Source of the DNA: Sisyra terminalis
Lineage: Eukaryota > Arthropoda > Insecta > Neuroptera > Sisyridae
Reading direction: 5' to 3'
NCBI GenBank assembly: GCA_958496175.1
Contig: OY292280.1
Coordinates: 14,074,001 to 14,138,000 of the forward strand
DNA: 64,000 nt
The notes beneath the pieces are model-generated. The model was not told where the DNA came from. It did no database searches and saw nothing but the letters and a program-made list of their open reading frames with translations. Numbering within the stretch: the first letter of the stretch is position 1; each line of letters begins with the position of its first letter. The position numbers were made by a program, and so were the translations under genes. Of this stretch, positions 46,251 through 58,824 are shown one piece after another.

Positions 46251-46896
46251 CGCCATTTCTCTTCGTCTCTAACCATTTCAAATCATGGTTCCACAACTCG
46301 TCCATACTAATCCCCAGAATTTCATACCCTTATTTTTCGAGTGTAAAGCGATCGGTGCGGTCAAGACGCGATACTTAATGTGAAAATCAGTAATTAATTT
46401 CGAGCAATTCTGGCCCGATTCTGGGCAACGGCATTGCGCATGTCCTACTTTAACACCCTATCCCACTCCGTTCCACCCGACGCATCCTATCGTTGTCCTC
46501 ATCCGACTTAAGTTACTTTTGTTTTGTTGTTTTGGTAATTGTGTGAAGTGAGAAGCGATTTATTCAGGAAGTTTTAGAAAGAATGAGTTGAAAAGTTTTG
46601 TGAATGGGAAAAATCAATATTCGGGGTGTTTATCAAATTTGAATTTTTGCATTGTTTCAATTCGGTAAATTTTATACCGGAAAACCATTTGGATTGGGTG
46701 ATAATTTTTTTCAAATTTTCTATGGTTTGTGGATTGAGCTATTGATTCGGTTTGGTTTTACAATTCGAGGGGGGGGCGTAATTTTCTTGGAAGTTTTCCC
46801 CGATAACTGTTGAGGAAAATCAGATAATCAGGAATATGATATATAGAAGAAAATCGGTTGGGATATATTTATAAATGTTGAAAACAAACAGCTATC

Positions 46897-46905
46897 TGGG
46901 TGGTC
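46897..46905. promoter_or_regulatory. Ci/Gli site 5, proximal to patched
   Basis: An exact TGGGTGGTC, 427 bp upstream of the start codon at 47332 and so possibly promoter-proximal. Fly patched also has clustered Ci sites within about 1 kb of its promoter (established knowledge). Confidence 0.75.
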
Positions 46906-47331
46906 TAAAGTGGAGTTCGGGATTCTTCGAGTTATCGCGTTCGGTTTAGGACGTTCTTCTTACAATGTATATGCATTTGCTCCAAGAGGCTGCTGTTAGT
47001 TGAATACAAGATGTTAATCCGAGAAGTTCGCACCCAACAATTGTGATCCGAACCCAAACATCGCTATTTTCCCAAGAAAATTCGAAAAAATATATCACCT
47101 GATCCTATAGGATACCTATTGGCCAGTGGTTCCCCTATCTTAAATTGTGGATTTTTTCGTTGCAGTGTAGAGGTAGAACGACGGAAAATGAGTACGGTTC
47201 GAATTGATAATGCGGTTAAGAAGAAATTGTAGATGTTCGATGAAAATTTGTTGACTTAATTGGAAAATTTGCATTTTCTTTTCAATGTTGGAATCCAAAG
47301 GTGCGTGTGTGTGTTACAAAGTGCATTTTAA

Positions 47332-50300
47332 ATGTTGATCCAAAAGCAATGTGCGATCATGATAGACATAATAGTGATTTCTTCATTCGGACATCTTACG
47401 CCGATGCTTGTACTGCCCTATCCGAAATAGAAAAAGTAAGTTTCGAGGAAGTATCCTGAAGACATACGGGTGCTTCACCCGGATATTCCCCTAAGTAATT
47501 CCTCTGGACTTGTAGATATCATATCTTGGCCTACTGTTTTTCTTTGAGGAGGAAAACCTATGAGGAAATGAGATGAGAATTTTAGGGATGCTAACTGTAG
47601 TACTACCAAATCTTCAATGAGAATCACTGGAGGAATTTCTTAGTGTTGAAAGTATTGTTTTTTTTTTTGGGGTTTAAATTTTTTCTTGGTGAAGAACTTC
47701 GTGGGTGGTCGATGCGCAGTTTCTGCCTGCACCTTCCTTTACGGCCCCTCCGTTCACTCCGGACATTCCAATACTCATACACTTGAACAACTGCCACGCA
47801 AATTGATAATTACAAGACACGTAGTACAAATTAAAAAATTTCACCCAAAAAAAATCCCATCCCATTTGGCCATATACAATCGAAGCGAAGACTTCGTCTT
47901 CGTGACATAATAGACCGAGGTGACCGTATTGTAATTTATAGCAGGGAGAAATGGCCGGGAGGGTAGCAATAGGCGAATTTGGGAAATCTAGTCGTCTCTT
48001 TGTCGGACGTGTGGATTCTGAGATTCTTTGTCGGGTGCTCTTTCTTTTCGGGCCGGGACCTTCTATCTTCGGTGCTCATCATTTTCTTCGTGTACAACAG
48101 TGAACTAGTGAAGACCACCCAGTCTTCTCGGTGTTTCTTCTTGGAACGACCCGAGCCAATAACTTCTAAACATCCGCTCTCCTACTCCATCCAACTAACT
48201 CGTCACTATTCCGCTCCCACTTGGACCTCTTCTAGAATAACTGATGAAATGGTCGCCGAGACTTCTTCCAATATCTTCCTATTTCAACCGAAAATCTTTC
48301 CTATTACCAAAGAAAACCTTTAAACTTGCATCCTTCCCAAAATTGGGTCCCTAATTTTTAAGTACTCCATTTTTCATTTCAATATATAACTACATAGCTT
48401 CACTTCATTAAGTCTGAAATTTGATCTAGAGTCGTAAAGCTGCGAGTTCATTGCAATTTTTCACTGATTTACGAAGGTGGTTAATTACACGTATTGAATG
48501 TAATTGTAATTATGACAAGGTGGGGGGTATGGTTTGGGGAATTGGAGGGTGGGGGGCCTTTTTATGGGTCGTAAAAATGAAGCTGATTGAAATGGTTAGG
48601 ATCGATTGAGTGAATGGGATTTCCGCGGAGGATGGTGGACCACCCAGCGATTTGTTGTTATTTTCGGGATTTTTCGAAAAAATTTTCGGGCACCGTACGG
48701 GTGATAAATGGCGGCAAAGTGGAGATAAGTTCGATGACGGTGTTTTGTTCGATTGAATGAACCAATCGTTGGCCGTCGCTCTTCGTGTGTGGTCCATGGC
48801 TTACCCAAAAAGAATCAGTCTCCGAAAACCGGCGTTTCTAAAATTATCATAAAATTTCCAAAAGATTTTTCACTCGCATATTCTGGCCAATAATTATTTC
48901 TGGGCTAATACAAAAAGGTCCAGATTTTATAAAAAAAAAATTCGCTGTAACCCCGTTTTGTTTAATTCGATGGAGTCCACATCGAAAGTCTAAATTTTCC
49001 GGGTTTTTTTGTCTTTGGAAGTGATCAATGTCTGTATTCTGGATTCAGGGACGCGCTATTGGTGGAGGACTATGTTTGCGAGAGGCGTGCCATCGCCGAC
49101 TCGACGTTCTGGGTCGATTTTTGCTGTCCCATGCCGGAAAAGTCCTTTTCGTCTGGCTTTTGATGGTCGCCACATTCAGCGTAGGCCTCAAATCAAGTCA
49201 ACTGATCACAAGACTAGAAGGACTATGGCTACCCGGTAAGTAAAAAAAGAAATACTAAGCTACCCTTAAAATATGTGGGATCTAAATAAAAAAAAAAACA
49301 ATAGAAACTCAAGTCCCATTTCGCGACATCTGGCAACGTTGCATTTTCAACTGTTTTTAATTTAATTAGCAACTCTTATTATTTCCTATAATTTCCCCTT
49401 TTGTCCATTAATTTTTTTTATAGTCAGATTTATTGGTGAATTAAATTAAAAATAAAATATAAAATGCAACGTTGCTAGATATTTATGTCCCTAAAAGGGA
49501 TTTGGGCCTAAATATTTTTTTTTTGTTCTAATCTTATAGATTTGTTATATTGGCTCATATCCCTCTGGCAACGATGCATTTCCTATTGTTTTTAATTTGA
49601 TTCATAATTGTTTTCTTAATTCAATTCTAATATCCTCTTATGTTCATAAATTTTCATCCTGGGTCGATTTATTCGCGAATTAATTTAAAAACAAAATATA
49701 CAATGCAATGTTGCCCCTAGAAGAGACTTGAGCCTAGGGAAATAGCTATTTTTGATCAAATCTCGAAGATTCATGGTCCTTTGGCAACATTGCATTTTCT
49801 AATGTTTTTAATTTAATTCACAACTTTTTTGTTAATTTAATTTTAATATCGAATAATTTTCTATTTTTTCCTTAATTTTTTTTTATTGTCCCAATTATTC
49901 CCGAATTAAATAAAAAAAAATATATCTAGTATCTATAGAAAATAGCAAGTGTCTAGAAAAACAATCATTTTCGATCTAATCTTCTAAATTTGTAGTATTA
50001 GCTCATGTATCTCTGGCAACGTTGCCAGATTTGCCAGACTTAAGTGAATTTTTTGGGAAAATTTCATGTCCTATTTGACTTGATTCTGGCCATAGTATAT
50101 CCATATCGATCCAATAAAAATATTCAGAAAATCTCAATATTTTTACGCATGGTTCCGATACAAAATTTTTATGGTACCAATTTGTATTTCTTTCAACTGG
50201 TGACACATTTTATGCGTAAAGAAATGCTGAACTCTTTGTATAGATATATCGAAGACGACAGCTACGTATTCGGTGGTCCCTAGACAACATTGTGGTAGAG

Positions 50301-53300
50301 AGTCACTTGAAGGCAGAAAATTTTTTGAACTGTTAATTTTAGAAATGAACTGTTTGTTTTGAAAGTGATTTAAGTTAATTCCAAGAATAGACGATTATCG
50401 ATATATTATATAGAATTTCTATGGACACAAGGTTGGCATACTTTAGTTAAAAGTATAAGGATTACCTTATACTATAGGATTACTATAAGGATTACCTTAT
50501 TACCATAAGGATTGTCCTTGAAATGGAATTAAGCCACTTTCAAAATAAACGGGTCAAATATACACTTAACAGAAAATAATTCAATTTTTATAAAGATTTT
50601 TTTACAAAGAATAGGATCCTTAGGTCCTTTTATATACTCTGAGTAGAAATCTAGTAATAATTCAGTACCCATTTACTACGTTCTTAGTTTTACTAGGGAT
50701 TCAAAATTCTTTTGGGTACCTCCATGAATTCTAGCATATCGGTTTCTAATGATAAATTTTCTTTGTTGTGATCTCTTTTTGGGGAAGTTGGGCTTGAATT
50801 TTTGGATTTATTGATTTTCAGATGCAGGAAATATAGAGCAAGAACTAAGTTACACAATGTCCTACTTGGGCGAAGCCGAATCCTGGAACAATCTAATGGT
50901 GATCCAGGTAGCCGGACAACATGGAGTCAACGGAGCGAATTTCGCCTACACCAACCCCAAATCGGACAAATATTCTTCGTCCTCATTGGTCGACGAGGGC
51001 GTCGACGACAACGTTCTAACTCGGGAAGCTCTAATTGCTCATTTAAACGTTATTAAAAAAGCCTCTCAAGTTACTGTTCAATTATTTGATGTGTAATTAT
51101 ACCAATGATTCCCACCCAAAGAATATTTGTACTAAAGTTGATTTTTTTAGGACCTGGAGATTGAAGGATCTCTGTCACTCAGTTAGTATGCCTACCTCAG
51201 ATTCCCAATACATAGACCAAATATTCGAAAATATATCGCCTTGTAATATAATCACGCCCTTAGACTGCTTCTGGGAAGGTTCCAAACTTCTGGGACCTGA
51301 CTATCCTGTTAATATACCGTAAGTCTACCAAATGTTTGGTACAACCCTGAAACTGGGAAACCATTGATTATTTTCTTGTAGGACAATTGGAAATCGAGTC
51401 AAATGGACAAATCTCAATCCGCAAAAATTGTTAAACGAAATGAAAAGTTACCAATCGAATTTCGATTTTCAAATATTAGAGGAATTTTTGACGAAAGCGG
51501 GAATCACTACCGCGTATCAAATGAAACCGTGTTTGGATCCAAATGACAACGAATGTCCAAAAACCGCACCCAATTATGAGTCGAAAGAAATTCCTGATAT
51601 TGGCGCGTTAATGTCCGGAGGATGTTACGGTTATGCTAATAACTACATGCATTGGCCGGAGCAACTAATTCTCGGTGGAGTTTCAAAAAATAAGACCCAG
51701 TATGTAAAGCGAGCGAAAGCTATTCAAACTGTAATCCAGTTAATGGGTAACAAAGATATGTATGACTTCTGGGCGGACACCTACAAAGTGCACCACATTG
51801 GATGGAACCAAGAAAAAGCGGCACTGATTCTTGACACCTGGCAAAAACGGTTCGCCCAGGAAGTCAAACGGTTGCAGGCTGGATACAACTACGAAACGTT
51901 TCCGTTTTCAATGGCAACCCTTAACGAATCGTTACACCAACACACCAACATCAACTTCATCAAACTAGCCATTGTTGTTAGCTTGCTTCTGGTCTACTGC
52001 ATGTTCATGGGGCAGTACATCGCCGTTTTTGGGGTTGTCATGCTTATGTTGAACACAATCGCCGGTCTTGGTTTCTGCTCCCTTCTGGGAATCCCACTGA
52101 ACATTTTAACAATTCAAGTCATTCCTTACCTCTGTGTCGGATTATCCCTACGGGATATCTGGATTCTATTGCACAGTTACAAACTCACGAAAGATACCAA
52201 ACAAACAATTCGACAAACAACCCCAAATATTACCGCACATAATTTATATTTGGCTGCAACTTTTGTCGCTTGCGTTTTATTGCCAGCACCAGCAATTAAA
52301 GCTTGTGCGCTGCAATGTGCGATTTTGACGCTATTTAATACGATTGCGGTCTTGATTGTCTTTCCCACAATACTTTCGATCGACCAACGTCGCAAACAAG
52401 CCTTCAATAATATCGGTAAGATATGAAATTGCAAATATTAATTAGCCAATGTTTGACCCAATTATTGTTTTAGTCAAAAATTATATGAATCGTCAAGGAA
52501 ATAGACACAAGCAAACAATTAAGATGCAACCGTTGACGAAGAAAGTTTCTCAATGCACATGCAACGGAGATGAAAATACGGTTAGTATTACCTTTTATGT
52601 TTCTACTGTTATAGTACGTAAAATTGTATGTATACTTTAACGTGTCCATTAAATATAAGGAGCTTTGATAAGTTCACCGATCTTCAAATTTTTCCTCTAT
52701 ACCCGGGTACTCATTTTCAAACGATTGAACCAATTTTGAAGTAATTTAGTAGGTAGCTCCTACTCTTTGTTCCACTCACTAAAAGGGTTATTCTTGAAGT
52801 TATACTTCTTTAGCGGCGTTATGAAACAATAATCAAACCTAACTTTTAATCAAATTTGACGCCAAATGCTACAGTAGGGAGTTGCTCGCGAACAGTTAGT
52901 GAAAGACCTAAATGTTGGTCGACTTTTGGGAGCGATTTGCATACTACTAAAACCACTAAAACACTATTGAGTCGATCTAAACGCTCGCCTATTATCGGTG
53001 GGGGGAACGACCTGGATTCGATCGTCCCGAACAATCTCGAACCAAATACGAAGTTTAAAAATTGCAGCCATAAAACATAGAAATCGTTGAACTAAATATT
53101 TCCAAATTTTACAGTCTAAACCAGAGGTTCCCATTTTTTTTACTCCCAAAATGCTGGTTGGTGGGCACCATTTATTCTTTTCAGATATATTTACAATTGG
53201 ACATAGCAAATAATACAGTAATGCACAAAAAATATAAAAATTTTAGTAATTAAGTCAATTTTGGTGAACGCATTACTAGATGGCGTTATTACAGAAACGG

Positions 53301-56300
53301 AAACAGACCAATGTATATCCCTAGAACATTGTTTCTTAACCTGTGGTCCGTGGACCACCCTGGGGATCCGCGAGCCTATGTTTGGGGGTCCGCGGTACCA
53401 TTTGAAAAAGTTTGTTTTTTAATTTAATGAAGGAATACTAAAATTTGGTATTGTCCGAAAATTGCACCTTTTTTTCACTCAGGGGTCCTTGGCATTATGC
53501 TTGATTTCCTTGGGGGTCCGCGGCTGAAAAAGGCTAGGAACCGCTGCCCTAGAAGATGCTATTTCAACTGGGAAAATTATAATGATGTACAGTATAATCT
53601 CACAAATCCGGCACTTCGATAGACCGGTACGTCCAATAATCCGGCACCCTCAATCTGCGGACTCGCGAGGGTCCGTGGACCACTGGTTAGGAAACAATGC
53701 CCTAATGAATGTTTATTGTGCGATTTTGGGCAAATGTGACATCTACCTCTTTTGGTCACGTGTCCTTGTTGGTACAGTATAATCTCACTAATCCGGCACT
53801 TCGATAGACCGGCACGTCCAATAATTCGGCACCCTCAACCCATACCTCCCTCACCTCTCTATAATAAATGCTTTTTTTTATTCATTACCTATGACTTGTT
53901 CACTATAATCCAGTAATCCGAACATTCCAATAATCCGGCACCGTCCGGTTTTTAATAGTATAATTTACACTGTAATTATTTTATCTTATTTCTCTGTTTT
54001 GTTACTAAATATTTTTTTTTAATAGCATTGTCTTGTAAACTTAAATAATTCTTGTAAAGTGGCCGGAGGATATTATTAAATAGATTTTCAGTATAAGATT
54101 CTTATTAAAATGAGTTATTTGTACAATATACTGTTTTTGTAGTGAGGAAAATTGGAAAAGTTGTCAGATTTTAACGTTGACGACAAAAGAAATAATCCTT
54201 AAAAAAAGGCATTTTGGAGTTTTTATATTTAGAAGAGAATATATGTTTTAGTTGGGTACCCGGGTGGGTAGTATACCCACTACTTATTGCAGTATGCTTC
54301 GATTGTTTTATTTTGACTCTACATTGGTTTAATAATTGTGATTAATTATTTCTTTTCAGTTTTACAACTTACATTCATCTCGGAAGAAAATCGCCGATAT
54401 TCTGCTAAAGCGCTACTTCCGAATGTTCGTTTTGTTCGGATTGTCGGTCGGTATTCTAGTTGGAGTTTACCATGCATACTTTTTGAAATTCGCGTTGAAT
54501 ATGCCCGAATTTTTACCGCGCAACTGTTCGGATTACAAATATTTGAATATGCATGAGAAACACTTCGGATTTTATGGCTTTAGTACAGTAACGATGGATT
54601 TGGACTATCCGATGAACCAGCATTTGGTGAAGGAATATTACAATTCGGTTGTTAGTGCCAAAAACGTGTTAACTAGTGAATCGAACTCGTGGATGGATAT
54701 ATTCCAGTATTACTTAATCGAGCTGCAAAACGAGTTTGAAATGAACTACAACAACAATTGTTTGAACAGTGAAAAGTGGTATAAAAACGCTACTGAAAAT
54801 GCAGTGCTTGCGTATAAGTTGCTCTCGAACACGGGAAATGTGAATCATCCGATTGAGAAGTCGGAGATTCTCATGAAGAAACTGATCACGAATGGTTTGA
54901 TTGAAGAGGAACCGTTCTACAACTACTTTTCCGTGTGGTTCTCGAACGATCCGATAGTTCCATTCATCAAGAACACGTTTCGTCCGGTTCCGAAACATTT
55001 TTTCGGTTCGAAAAACGAATACGAACTGAAAATTCCGAAAACCAAACCGCTTAAGTACATTGAAACGCAATTTTTCGTCGAGAAACTACACAACGCCGAT
55101 CAAGTGATCGAACTGGTGCAGGAAGTTCGGAAAGTATGCGACTCATTCAATGACAAAGGCCTGAAAAACTATCCGAAAGGATTCATATTTGCGTTTTACG
55201 ATCAATTCATCGATATTTTCAACTACTTCGCATCGATTTTTGGAGTCAATTTTATCACGTGTTTCATATGTTCGTTTGTGCTGCTCAATTTTAACACTAG
55301 TCTGTTCTTAATCGCGTTCAAAATGATTTTGATCATTTTCCTCGCAATTTGCTACAACTACTTGGAAATTGATATGAACATACTGTTCATAATGTCGACC
55401 AGTCTTGCCATTACAGTTCTGGGCAGAAACTTGCTATTGTTGATCGAGGGCTTTGTCACCTCGATTGGCAATCGAGATCGCCGTGCTTATCTGACAATCG
55501 AGCAGAACTTTTGGCCCATTTTCCAAGGCAACTTAGCATTCCTTATAGCCATCGCGATATTCTACACGTCCGATTTCGATTTCATACGGAAATACTTCTT
55601 CTTCACGTTGGTATCAACGTTGCTGGTTGATATGTTCAGCTCGTTTGTTATCTTCCCAGTTTTCCTCAGTTGTTTCGGACCGAAACCAATGGTAAGTTCT
55701 ATCAATTTCAAACCAATGCAACAATTTTAACCGTTTTTTTTTTCCAGTTAATTCCGTTGGATTATACCGATCGAATTGCAACGCCTTCACCAATCCCATC
55801 GCCTGTTATTCCCAGAAAACCGAGCAACCATCATCATCACAACAAGTATGTACTTTTCCCACTAACTCTCAACAGTTTATACTTTATAAACCATATTCAA
55901 CCATTGCTTATACAATGTTAAAGAAACAAATGAATTACTACCGTATAGCCCAGATACGTAATTCGATTGCCAAATAATCTTTCTCAGTGGTCTAGTGTTT
56001 CCAAATTTATGCCTTATTTTGGTCATTTTTAATCCTTCAAGGATGCGTTTCACTAAGCAACCAAAACGCTTATAACACCCATTTTCGTATCCATTTTAGT
56101 GGCGAACATGATTCATGACGTCATTGTTTTTCCCTTTTGAATAGTGGGATCGAAATGGGTCCATAATGGTCACAGGCTAGTGGAACGCACTTCTGGGCGA
56201 AATAATTTATTTATTGCATGCAAAAATTGATAAAGTAAGAAATTAGTGACCCTTTTTCACAAAGTATTGTCATTTTTGAGGGGGATCTATAGGAAATTTA

Positions 56301-56772
56301 ATTTTACCGTTACGAGGAGATTTGTTTTGATTGGTGGAAATTATTTTTTTTTTAGAACTCGACGCCACAATTCGCATAGTGGGTCGATAAATGGGGACGG
56401 TTGTGTTCCTGGGATTGCGAAGCAACAGACCCAGAGGGAACCATCGTTGACGACAATCACCGAAGAAAGTGGATGTAGCATCACGGTGCAACCCGAAGTT
56501 GTTGTGGAAACAACGACTTTCAGCAACCAGGTACGAATTTATTTTACTTTATAACCGCTAGAGGCTGACGAGAATCTAGGGTTTATAAAAACGCGTAAAC
56601 CGAGAAGTATTACTAAGTGACGGTTTTTTCACAGAATGATGCTGCAAGTAGCTCGAATAGTAATCAGCACGTGACAACCAAAGTGACGGCAACGGCGAAC
56701 ATAAAAGTTGAGGTCCATTCTCGGCCGAATAGTCGACGGGAAGAGCGAAACGGAGATTCGGCAACACCGTAA
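47332..56772 (+). CDS. ptc: Patched, the Hedgehog receptor, complete
   Basis: This 12-pass membrane protein of the RND/sterol-sensing family binds Hedgehog and inhibits Smoothened. Exons: 47332-47436, 49049-49235, 50822-51092, 51151-51318, 51382-52415, 52474-52580, 54360-55691, 55748-55845, 56356-56530, 56635-56772; all phases agree, giving about 1204 residues (fly about 1286). A TAA directly precedes the ATG. TM1 is near residues 66-83, the first ectodomain ends near 430, TM2-6 with the sterol-sensing domain are about 435-585, TM7 is near 646 and TM8-12 about 900-1065. Recognised blocks: IITPLDCFWEGSKLLGP, SGGCYGYANNYMHWPEQLI, KVHHIGWNQEKAA, GLKNYPKGFIFAFYDQF and TKVTATANIKVEV. In TM4 the conserved GVD reads SLRD-type (Arg at 501). 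The C-tail is short and has no PPxY. Introns 1 and 2 hold Ci sites and family B repeats respectively. Divergence could suggest a paralogue, but the conserved C-tail blocks favour the orthologue. Confidence 0.94.
47702..47710. promoter_or_regulatory. Ci/Gli site 6, patched intron 1
   Basis: An exact TGGGTGGTC, 266 bp after the end of the first coding exon. Confidence 0.72.
48113..48121. promoter_or_regulatory. Ci/Gli site 7, patched intron 1
   Basis: An exact GACCACCCA inside intron 1, in relatively GC-balanced DNA without recognisable repeats. Confidence 0.72.
48638..48646. promoter_or_regulatory. Ci/Gli site 8, patched intron 1
   Basis: An exact GACCACCCA, about 400 bp before the second coding exon. 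It is the last site of the cluster. Confidence 0.72.
49318..50042. repeat. Three tandemly placed family B2 elements in patched intron 2
   Basis: Units lie at about 49318-49505, 49560-49735 and 49785-50042. Each has a left end with ctggcaac.ttgcattttc or close, a central tttttaattta..tt text, and, at least in the first two, a mirrored right end. They are diverged from each other, so they are not a recent amplification. The last lacks most of its right arm. Confidence 0.6.
53319..53554. mobile_element. hAT-type MITE with perfect 8 bp target duplication, patched intron 6
   Basis: The element is 53327-53546 (220 bp), with ends cattgtttcttaacctgtgg and ggctaggaaccgctg (imperfect inverted repeats). 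It is flanked by ccctagaa at 53319-53326 and 53547-53554. The interior GGGGTCCGCGG text is typical of this MITE type. A second half-copy end (gtccgtggaccactggttag) lies at about 53670-53690. Confidence 0.8.
53585..53960. mobile_element. pogo/Tigger-like terminal fragments
   Basis: Two copies of acagtataatctcac.aatcc followed by ggcacttcgatagaccgg occur at 53588-53650 and 53773-53835. A mirrored or related aataatccggcaccgtcc end lies near 53926-53950. The CAGTATAATCTC...CCGGCA style ends are common in pogo-like elements and TA target sites fit. No transposase frame remains. Confidence 0.45.
55930..55995. repeat. Family A fragment, patched intron 8
   Basis: It contains cagatacgtaattcgattgc followed by caaataatctttctcagtgg, a single family A half-arm. 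No ends or target duplication remain. Confidence 0.5.
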
Positions 56773-57889
56773 TCACGAATTTGTTCAAAATTTTTCCTAA
56801 ATTCATCCATTTTGTTTTTCCAATTCAATTTTATTGTTTTTTTTTTTTTTTTGACAACAGCGCTATAGTTTTAATTTACAAATTAAGTACAAAGCGTCGG
56901 CAACGAAAAAGGAAAAAAAAAATGTGGTATTTTTTTTTATATTATTTAGATACAAATTTGCTAAAGGACTGATTTATTAAATTGCAAAGCACTGCAATTT
57001 TGCACCTTTTTTGTAGAAAAATAATCTTTTTTTAAGTGTTTCTTACTATCATTTTTTTTTATTTGTAAATTGTAATTTAGTGACAACGTTATATTGCGAT
57101 CTTAATTCGTTCCTTACAGTATTACTCACTGCCTTAAATGCCATTTTTTTTATTTTGTTCTACAAAAATGCAAGCCTTAAAGTATTACGATTTTGTATAT
57201 CTTTTTTTCGTCCTTTTTCTTTTCATTTTTTTGGAAAATACTTAATTCTTTAGTATTTTTTATTTAGTGTTACCAATTAGATTCTTTAATAATAATTAAT
57301 TTATTCTATAGCAATAATTTTTGTAATATTTAACTTAAAAAAAATAAAAAAAAAATATATAAATATATATGAATATAAATGAATATATAAAAATTCAATA
57401 ATTATGTTACGAGGAAAATAGTAATAAAATAAAAGAAAATCCCTGAGAAAATTTTAACGTATATCATTAGCTATATCTGTACTAAATTATATGATTATTA
57501 ATTATTAAAAACAAAAAAACAACGATGAAGTATTTCTATTGTAATTCAATGTTTTTAGGCGTTTAAAACTATAATTTAATATTAATTCCAAAAATTTTAA
57601 AAAAAAATGCTAATATTTATTTGCAAAATTTAAAAAAATATATATAAATTTTATAACTATACTGAATATCGAAATCAATTTTCCCAATATGCTTGGAGTC
57701 GTTTTATTTACGTTATTCAACCACAAAACATATTCCTCCCATTCTTCAAACCATGTTTTCCGCGGAGTCGCCCTCTAGTGGGCAACAGGCAGAGGATAGA
57801 TGCAAATTTTTGGAGTCATTCCTTATGTCCTTCCTTTTTATCACGAAGTATAAACAACAGGAAAACAAACGAGATAAGAGTCCCTTTTA

Positions 57890-58085
57890 AATCGGTGAAT
57901 ATCTGGCAATGTTGCATTTTCTATGTTTTTAATTTAATTCGCAAATTAATTGACCTAAAATAAAAATGTAGCCCTCAAAAAAGAAAGTTATACCACATTA
58001 GAAAGCAAAAGAACAAAACACTCGCGAATATAATTAAATGCAACGTTGCCAGATTTGACCGACCTAAAAGAAACTTGAACCCAAC
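57890..58085. repeat. Family B2 element
   Basis: The left end is tatctggcaatgttgcattt and the right end is gcaacgttgccagatttgac followed by cgacctaaaagaaacttga. The arms mirror each other. Confidence 0.6.
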
Positions 58086-58604
58086 TTTCATTTGCATTAA
58101 CAATTGTTATTTTTTTCCACAAAAAAGAAGTTTAATACTTGACGTGGATTTTATTTTTCGATGAGTACGTGAAAAGATATTTAACGTATATTCTGTGGAT
58201 GCTGAGGGTCCCGCGTTTCATTGATGTTTTTACGGTCATTCAAAGATGGCGTTTTTCCCACTGCTGCTATCATTTCCTATCTTTAGATAGGAGAAGTTAG
58301 ATTTAAAAGTTTCATTAATTTATGGTTGGAAAAAAGTTTCAAAAATTAACGGTAAGTTGGTTCTTCATTATTTGATTTAGCATGGAATAGTCTTAGGGAC
58401 CCGTCTGTTAAAGAGTGTCCTCCATTAGAAAGGGGAGGAGGATTGTATGACATAGTAGGAACCATCCAAGAAGATCTACATACAAAAAACTGATGTCCGG
58501 TTGGAATCAAACATTTTTTTTTTTTTTTTTTGGAAAAAGAGCACTAGTTTTCCACGTCTACAAGAGGGGTGGTCGAAATGTGACGGAGGACGAGGACAGT
58601 TTTT

Positions 58605-58824
58605 TTGGCTCATGCGTACTTTAGCACATCCACAATCTGGCAATGTTGCATTTTCGACTTTGTTTTTAATTTAATTCGCGATTAAATCGGTCCAAAATGA
58701 AAATTTAGCCACAAAAGAGAGAACTATACCATATTAGAATTAAATCATTAAAAAAATCGCGAATTAAATTAAAACCAAGTTGAAAATGCAACGTTGCCAG
58801 ATTGTGGGTGTACACTTGAGCCGT
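58605..58824. repeat. Family B1 foldback element
   Basis: The ends ctcatgcgtactttagcaca and gtgggtgtacacttgagcc are inverted; the right end has lost about 7 bp of the ctaaagt segment. The core ctggcaatgttgcattttcg pairs with caacgttgccag. Confidence 0.7.

Larger units (their letters stand above)
41707..47331. other. Divergent intergenic region between CaMKI and patched
   Basis: From left to right: the CaMKI promoter side with an NRF-1-like palindrome (41805-41814); AT-rich DNA; three palindromes with a shared motif (43791-45075) and a family B1 copy (43964-44189). From about 45300 to the patched start the DNA is better balanced in base content and free of recognisable repeats, and it contains five exact Ci/Gli sites. 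That part is the likely patched promoter and enhancer. No other coding gene is evident. Confidence 0.6.

Noticed and set aside
47674..48323. Several ORFs on both strands in patched intron 1
   Set aside because: They are short, overlapping and without homology. The region is better explained as regulatory DNA; openness follows from its more balanced base content.
53340..53348. GACCACCCT, one mismatch from a Ci site, in patched intron 6
   Set aside because: It lies inside an hAT MITE as part of its conserved terminal text, so it is better explained by the element than by regulation.
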